Shown here piece after piece: positions 40,101 to 49,596 of a stretch of 64,000 nt of DNA; the first letter of the stretch is position 1; every line of letters starts with the position of its first letter. A program made the translations under genes and the position numbers. The DNA comes from Sipunculus nudus (taxonomy: Eukaryota > Annelida > Sipuncula > Golfingiida > Sipunculidae): contig CM049307.1 of NCBI GenBank assembly GCA_026874595.1, forward strand, positions 55,943,870 to 56,007,869, given 5' to 3'. The notes beneath the pieces are model-generated. The model searched no databases, had not been told where the DNA came from, and saw only the letters and a program-made list of their open reading frames with translations.

Positions 40101-43100
40101 ATGCATGGATTTTGCTGGAAATAGTACTTAGGTGAGATATTATACTGATTAATATTTCAATCGAGTTTAATCAAAATCCATTATATTCCTTGAACGTTAT
40201 CTCGATGACACCACAAATTGGCCTGTACAAAGCAGCCTGGTGACCTCTGAACTCATTAAATATGTGTGAATTTTATTGCAGTAACACCACAAAGTAGCCA
40301 AGTGACCTCTGACCTCATTAAATATGCATGGACTTTTCCCATAAATGAACTTGGACGAGATCATCTATTGTTAAGTAGTTATGGTGAGGTTTGTTAAAAT
40401 TCATTAAAAGCCCCGGTAAGTTATCGAAGCCACACTAAAAATTACCGGACAGATGGTGGAGGTACCATAATTCCGGTATATCACGAAATAGACTGTAAGA
40501 TGGGCGTATAAAAAATCATTCATATTGTATATAAATTGCAATACACTAACTCTTGGTAATGGTGGAACCCTGGCATCATGGCTTCTTGCTCGGGGTGGAC
40601 TTGGTGAACGATCCCTCGGTCTGGCCCCCATGGTTGAATATGGCCTGAAGATCAAGTATAATTTATTACTTTCACAAAACATAAAAATAACCTGATCATA
40701 TGGGTCTGCTTTGCTTGAGTAAATAACATATTGCATTAAAAAATATTCTTAATACAAATTTATCTGAAATGGTTCAGGCCATGCCGTGCAGATGGCACTG
40801 TCTGGTAGTTGATGATGAAGATCACCAAATCTGTCTTATACATTGTGTCCTATAAAATTAAGTTTTGTAGCTGGAATGATTTTTCCATATATTTTTTAAT
40901 GAAAGTAGATTGATACATTTACCTAAGGGTCTGACATCTGATATTTTAAAACAGGTGCAAGCTTGAATGTTATAAACTTGTACAACAGAAGAACAGATAT
41001 TGTTAAATTTAATGAGCACTGCATGAAAAACTTTGCAATAATGAAATCTATTGAGGTATTTTAATTTTACTGTATTCTCTGGTACAGATGATCGAAATAT
41101 CTACCGGTACCCTTTCTGCTGGCTTCATTACCTATCATGTGATTTAGATGTAGCCTACATGGCTACAAATGACCAATTTTATACCTGAATGCATAATGTT
41201 ATACCCATATACTGATGGAGTCATTGAAACAAATTTAATTTCATTTCTTCAGATACAAATACCCATATCTTCATCATCATATCCTCATATGTAAGTTGAT
41301 AACCAATTTGAACATCTCTCAAGAAGGGGAGTTGGTCCTACACCAAAACCTTAGCTTTAGCAAATATGTATAGAGAGTTGTATGCAGTAATAGAGTCTGG
41401 CAGACATCTAAACCCACTTATTTCAAATGTACACAGACAAGCAAAAACTGTATAAGTCTTGGATCCAAAACAAAGCATACAAGAGAAAACAAGGCATGCA
41501 CAAACATTGGAAAGCAAATTTAGACAAATCATCTGTCGTACTGTGTCATGCAAGAAAAAGAAAGGGAACATACATGCATGACCATCATTATTACTGTTCC
41601 AGTAACCATAACAACCTTCATTTCAAGATTTTAAATTGTGAACATGTATCTATACTCTGAATGAATTCCAAATAATACAAATTTAAACAGGAATATGACA
41701 GAAATGAATTTCAACCCTAGCACAGAAACAATTTAAAAGCAATATAGCCTGGGGAAATGGGATATAAGCCCTTGTGCACAGACGTTTTATATCAGCTTGG
41801 AGAAAAATAGGAGATAAGCCCTGGTGCACAGACATACAGTGACTGGGCTAAAGTCCTGGTGTACATATATAAGCTGATTGGGATTTAAGCCAAGGTGATG
41901 CACAGACATCAGGCAAACAGGATTAACTGTAAGTGGTGATGCACAAATACAGGGTGAGTGGGATCTAACAATTGGTGCACAAAAATACTGCAAAAGGGAT
42001 TTCAGCCTGAAGAAGAGTCACATGGTATTCAACTACTGGGACTCAATGCAAAGACGACTGAATGAATGAAACTTGAGGCTTCATATCAACAACAGAGTGA
42101 ATGGAGCTAATGACATGATGAAAGGCTGCAAAGTTTTTTTCTAGGTAATGTATTTTGTCTGTGATGGAGTTCAGTGCATATGAATCGGATAAACTTCTTA
42201 GAACTTAGGTGTGTTTAATGTATACAGAAATGAAAGCAGGTTACAAACAAAGCCAACTCACACAAGAAAATATCAAGGGACTTATTATCAACTTGAAAGC
42301 CAAGGAATGATCAGGCAAATGCTATTAAATCATGAAGAGTAATGATCTTGGTGAGCATAGATAGAACATCAGAACACAATGTTCAACCCTGTAGGGATGC
42401 ACAATACAAGGTTGACCTTACCTTGGCAACCAGTCCAGCACTGACTGAGGGGCAGAGCTTAACAAAGAGGACAGGAAACAAGAGCTGTCATTCAATTATT
42501 ATTTACATAATTCTCATTAAATAAATCAGTCCAGCTTTGAAGCATATCATCTTTCTATCATTTATTGTAAAATAAAAACAGACAGCAGGAAAAATGGTTT
42601 TTGAGATTCTGGTAGTTAACATAAGATAATGAAAGAGGTATACCTTTTTAAGGAGTCAGCATGTTTTAGTGTTTATGTTATTCTATCAGTCAACTGTCTG
42701 AATCCTCAATAAATGATCAATTTATGATTGAAAAGTTATCTTTTATAATCTTAGGGATGACAGTACAGGATGCAGTGGGAGATTGTAAATGCATCAGGTA
42801 AGCTATACAGATGTAGTGAGTAGGCTCAAAGCTCCCATGAAGGAGACATAACTTCATATACATCTGGAAAAAACATGGTTTTGTTCTGTACCTGTGTGAA
42901 TATCACCTACCTGTGGTGAAGTTTTGTGCTGTTTTTATCTGTAATCACCTACATTTGATGTAGTTTTGTGCTGTTTTATCTGTAATCACCTACATTTGAT
43001 GAGGTTTTGTCCTGTATTTGTCTGTAAGCACACACCTGTGATGTGGTTTTGCGCTGTATTTGTCTGGGGCTGTTCTTGGCCTCTGTGTAGAGGTTAGTCT

Positions 43101-46100
43101 AGGCTCCAGTCCTGAGGATCCTATGGACAGTATGTCACTTCCCAGTTCACCGTTTACCCAGTCAGGGACTTGATTATCCTGTGGATGAAATCTATGTTAT
43201 AAGTGATATATAACCAAGGTCATTCTTTTCTGCAATGTAAAGAAATCAACTAATTACAATAGAATTCTTGTCATTTGGATCAATTATGTAACTGTTCATT
43301 GCAAATTTTGATTTAACTTATTTTTATATAATTATAGTCATATACAATTTTTACCCAAATCCTTATTAGATGATTTACTTCACAATACTTAAGCAGCCAC
43401 TGTGGACATCAGGTCATTTTCTGACAACTGGCAATAATATAATCCTGACTGGTAATATCATTATTACTTCATTTGTAAATGGGACCAGCACTAAGACAGA
43501 TTCCTGTATTATGAATAAATATCTTGGAGATAGTTCCAGGAATTTTAAATAAAATTTATCATATAAAGTTTAATGTTTTGTGTACCAAAAAAAAAAAGTA
43601 TCTACCCATTTACTTACTTGCTTTAATCCAGTCCCCTTCATGTCATCAAAATATATAGACTGAAAATACATAAACACAGGTACAACTGATCAGGTACTTA
43701 CAACTTAGAGACAAATATTACATAAACAAGAGTTGATATTTCCTAATTGTTCCAAGTATTTTTCATGATCAAAAATTTATAAACATACACTGAGTCACAG
43801 ATTTTGTACTGGACCACAGTCTCCAAATTCAAAACAATGATCTGTGTAAAATTTTGACTGGTTATGTGAAATAGAATATTTTTTCTATTTTATATCATTA
43901 TCATCATTATATCATTATATAGTATGATTAGATATTATGTTTATTGATTAATTATGGTGAATGTAAGGGGTAGTTATCAGCACAGCGTTTACACAACACA
44001 CTGGTTTGTGTAAGGCTACCAGCAATGGTCAGTGACTCTACAAGGGAAAACTTTGATCCTCTCAATACTACAGCAAGATACATGTTGGTATCACTGAACA
44101 CTTGGACCCCAAGAACTGAGAGTCAAAAAGAGAATTTAAGAATCACAGACACTTGCCTCTGCGATCCTGAAAGTCCTGCAATGTGTGATTACCATCATGG
44201 TTCTAATTACAAACTTGAGAGTGAGGTGAGGGAGAGGGGGAGAGAGAGAGGTAGAGGGAGAGAGAGAGAAATGCTGCTAATACTAAAACAAGAACTGAGC
44301 TGCACCAAAAAAAAACAAACATTTCTAGTGATCATGATAGGAATAACAGTGATTGTGATAAAAGGTGTACCATATATGCTGGTAGTGTAGGTAGTGGCCC
44401 TGGTTCAGGTTTTTCTGTGAACGGACCCTCCAAGTGACCACGCCTCAACATATGTAATAACAGATGAGCATACATATTGCGATTTTTTCTGAAAAGCAAA
44501 TATATACCATACAATAAAGAGCAGTATACACATACACAATAAATACATATATATAAATATATACACACACATATGTCCAACTCTAACATATTTTGAATGA
44601 ATATTACAATATACCTGTACATTAAATATAGACGGTTATATGGTAGCCTGAAGGACATGGTGTGTGTGATTAGATATAAAAGTAAATCTAAAAATATATT
44701 TTCTTATTGATACTTATTGCAAGATATCTTCAAATTTTGGTCTTTGATAGGAACATGCATTTACTTTGTTCATACTGCACAGTTAGGTCTATGGGTATGT
44801 TCTTCAACAACTTCAGTAAAGCCCTATTAGCCATTAATTATGCAACTTTTTATAGTAACTGTGTCAAGCTAGAGTCAAGCCTACTCACATTATTTTACAC
44901 TGGGAAAATTATTGTCAAACAATTCATGACCACAGACAAAAATTTCAAAGGGACATAATCAGGAGCTAAATTAGGCCTATTCTTTCACACTATCAGTTCA
45001 GTTTTACTTTTAAAGAAATCTTTCCCAGCAAAACCATCCCAGCACATGGTCTCATTTTCTTGCATACGGCTGTTTAACACCATGTTATGGCTCTGCTTGT
45101 TGGTAAACAGTCTGTTTACCATAACAAGGCCGTGTGACTGGATGTTCGATTAAGAGGGACAACACATGGTTTTTCAGCAAGCAGAAACACGTATAAAATT
45201 TTTTGGCCAAGTCTCCTGATTGACACGTGTTTTGGCTCAGTGATGCACACGGCCCAATGCGCTGTGTTTATGTTTACACCTGTCATCGCGCCCCGTCCAC
45301 TGTTTCAAACATTCGTTTACAGGAGAAAGCAAACGGTCTCAGGGCAATATTTTGGCAGGTACATATTTATTTTAAAGGGGAGAAGCTATTTTTCGTATTA
45401 ACTCAACATGCTTTAATTATAGGTGATGGGCCCCTTCAAATAAAGAGACAGGAACACAAAGTATAAAGTGGCACCAACTTCATACTTATGAGTGCATCTG
45501 TTAAAAAGGTGCTTTTGTCTACTACTATACCACAATGATATGGTGGACATGTTTACCTTCCATGTATTCCTGAGGCTGGTGGGTCACAGAATTTCTTGAT
45601 CCATAAAGCACATCTCTGTCGGTCTGTGAAAGATGATCAACTATTATTTCTAAGGATGATTGTATATCAGATTCATATATTTATACCATATTAATAATTA
45701 TACAAGGGACCCACAGGGCATGACACTCAGCTGAATGTTGTAAAATTTCAGCAAATACAATATATAATTAATACGGGATATGGCTAATACCGATACTCTT
45801 GTGCGTGGAGGCATTAAATGACTGCATGCTTGAACAAGGTACCCATGGGTCACGGCGCTCAGCTCATCGTGATTGGACTATGAATGTTTCTCCACTGTGA
45901 TACTATATCGAGTCGATAAAGCTTATGAATATCATGTACATGTTGGGCTATTATAAAGGAATGTAATGTAATATGTGAGTAAATGATAAATGAAATTACC
46001 TGACTGATGGATTAATAGAGTCAAATAAAGTGGTTCATTTTTTAAATTAATTTAGGAGGGGTTGAAAATTGTGATATATTTGAGCAAATATGAATGCAAT

Positions 46101-49100
46101 GACAGCAGTTATAAGCAGTAGTAGAATGATGATAAGGCTATTTGTTGAAGGATCTAAAGTGTATGGTAGTCTGCAAGCGTTCAATTTGACAGATATGATG
46201 TTATGATTAACTATGCTGATGAAGTGATTTATGAATAAGTGACTGTATGACACAATATCTCTTTAGTCTTGACAAGGTACATTATTGTGATGCCCACTAT
46301 GTCTACATATTACACAATATTGACATAATTTCTGGCATGTACATAGGTACCTTAGACGAATAGTTATACAAAATATTAAAGTATGAATATATCTGATTCA
46401 TCTTGTTCTTGCTTACTGAGGCTGACTTTGGGATGAGGTTCGGAGAAGGGAAAAGTGAGGGCAGCACGAAGGTGGATGTAGAAATATTCTATTGTAATGT
46501 TTTTCATTTATATAAGAATATGAAAAGCTAAGAGGAAAGGGGCCCTCCTACTTGGTTATAGTAAAGTTCTAAATATATGATTGCAAACTAATACTTTGAC
46601 AAGACTGTCATGAAGAAAAACAGTAAAAGTTTTGAGATACTGTGTTGCATACGAAAATTTACAGATGGACAGGCAAGTGGACAGAATGGACTAATACCTT
46701 TATTTCACTTTCAAGAGAATAATGCATTTAAGTTTATATATAATCCTATTTTTTTAAGCAGATCCACTTTTTCCATTAAGAAGTTTTTATCTGAATCATT
46801 TTTTTATTTACAGGTTTATAAATTTTTAATTAAAAAACCTGAAAATATAAGTTAAAATATTGGAATTGTTGCAAAAGTTGCAATCATTATATATACAGAG
46901 TAAAAAACATTGGGTCATATTATGCATACACATATATTTTACTATTTTTAAATCATAAATGTTTAAACTGATTTTAAAAGAAAATAATGCCACAACATGG
47001 CATCTACAAGAATATTACTTGAATCACTATTTAAAAGTTTTGCACATTGGAGTTTTCAGGACATGCTTAATTTTATTCACCAAAATAAAATAAAAGTAAA
47101 TTTGATAAAATAAAACATCTTTTCAAATAAAGTATACACACTGTTGGTTGAATGAGGGACAAACAATATCATTGTGCTAATTACTATCCCAGTTTTAATT
47201 AATTACTGGAATTAATAGTCAATTTCACACCTGGTGAAGTTTTTACTCTTCTGAAGTAAGGAATTACTTATCTCATGAACATCCACACTTTCACAGCAAT
47301 TAACCACTTTGTGGACACAATTAAATGTACACTTTAATCATTGTAACCCTGGTGGTTCAATACAAACTCTAAAATGTAGCATGTCCAAGAATAAAATAAA
47401 ATACAGAAAAATTATAACATTCATCTAGTTTATGCACCAGCTGGGGGGGGGGGGGGATGAGTGCATGGCAGAGGAGAAGCCTGCTAGTAGTGGCCAAGCT
47501 GGGCCAAGGTAAGCTGCCTGGGGTGGGTTACATAATGCAAGTGAAGGCTGTACTACTAGGTGGGCTAGATGTAAACAACACTTGACATGGTGTATGAAAA
47601 CATGAATAAAAGCTATTCATTCCAATCAATTTCTTTTGAAAGTTCAGATTTTAAAAGATTAAATCCTTATGCATACATGCTGGGAAAATTAAATCAACAG
47701 TGCCAAAGTTGGACAAAATTTAAGGTATTGATTTTTTATTTATGCTAATAACTTGAAAAATTTGCAAAATTCAGATCTAATTTTGGGTAAACAATTGAAT
47801 CTTGATTAAATAAAGTTATATTCCTGAAAAAAAGTCTCTAGGTTCAGCAATTCTCATGTTAGGTGATTAAATATATTTCCTGATTTTTTAAAAAATTGCA
47901 TTCTGTTTTGGCCCATAACTTCAAAATAATACCCAATACTGACCTAATTTTTGGTATGTTCATAGAAAATGTATAAAAGAATGTGAATACTAAATACGAT
48001 CAAAAACAGATCAGTGGTTTTGATATTAGGCAGCCTTGAAGTGTAACAATGGCTTTTTTTATGGAAAACAGAGTTTTTTTTTCATAATATCTTGAAGGAA
48101 CAAAGTCCTAATGACCCAATTTTTGGTATGGTAGGAGATTTTTGGGATACTAAAAATATGTCAACAGCCTGGGGAGCATAGAGATGTGCACTGAATGACC
48201 TACAGTCATCAAAGTGGACTGCTTGACAATGTAAGGGAAAACAACAAGAGCCTCCAAAAAAATTCAATAACTAGCCTAAATTTGCAGCTTTTATTTTCAA
48301 ATTTTAGATTTTAACAGATTAAATCCTTATGTGTACATGGTGTGAAAATTAAATCCACAGTACTTACAGGAAAAAAACGTGCCATGGCCAAAGTTGGGCA
48401 AAATTTAAGGTACCAATTTTATATTTTTGCCAATATTTAAAAAAATTTAACAAATTTTGATCTAATTTTTGGTATACAATTAAATTTTGATTAATTAAAG
48501 TTGTATTACTGGAAAAAAGTCCCTACCTTTAACACTTTTGGTCTTAAGTGACCAAATATCTTCCTGATTTTTTTATAAAGTCCATTATGTTTGGGCCCAT
48601 AACTTTTTTAAATTATATAAAACTGACTTAATATCTCGCATGTTCATAGGAACTATATAGAGGAATATTTATGGTAAATAAGAAGAAAACCAGATGAGTG
48701 GTTTTGATATTAGGCAGTCCTGAAGTGTGAAAATAGATTTCTAATAAAAAATTGAGGTTTTTCCTTAATATCTCAAAGGAACGAAGTCCTATTGACCCAA
48801 TTTTTGGCATGGTAGGAGATTATGGGGACATCTAACTGTATGCCGAAATTCAGTTTCGTAGGTCCAACGGTGTCGAAACGTGCCAGTCTTACGGACGGAC
48901 ATCCAGACGGACAGACATCCAGACGGACAGACAGACAGACGGACGGACGACGAACAATGGACCATGACTATAGCTCAGATGACTTATAGTCAGCTGAGCT
49001 AAAAATTGCAGGCAAACAACTAGTGCCCCCTAGCGTCCAGCCTGACCCGCCCATCCATTCAACACAGACGTGTGGGCACTGGACATAGTGTTTTTAATTG

Positions 49101-49518
49101 CAGATCATCCTGATACTTAATATTTATCATATTTATTATGCTGCGATTAAACATATTACAGAAACATGAAAAGACACATGAAACATGAAACATGCTGCAT
49201 CCTGCACGGTTTGCATTAGAATTTGATCTTGAATCAACTGCCTTGTAGAATGATATAAGAGAAACGAACACAGGGTCTTTCAGTCATTGATAAATGTCAA
49301 ATTTTGCAAGTTTACTTTATTTTTCTGATATTCTGGTACCAAACAATTGTAACCTGGTATTTATCCAATGATCATTTTAATTAATTTGAGTCCATAGCGT
49401 ATTTAAGCTAAAAAAGTGGGGGTAGTCAGTTTTGCCGTGCTGAGTGTCATGCTGCGCCACCAGTCGTTTTCTCCGCCATCTACATGAGAAGCTGCATAAG
49501 TGATATCCCGTATTCTGT

Positions 49519-49596
<78 letters not shown>

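Noticed and set aside
44025-44390. 121-codon plus-strand frame
   Set aside because: It crosses a purine simple repeat and runs antisense into CEP112 exon 3. No domain was recognised.
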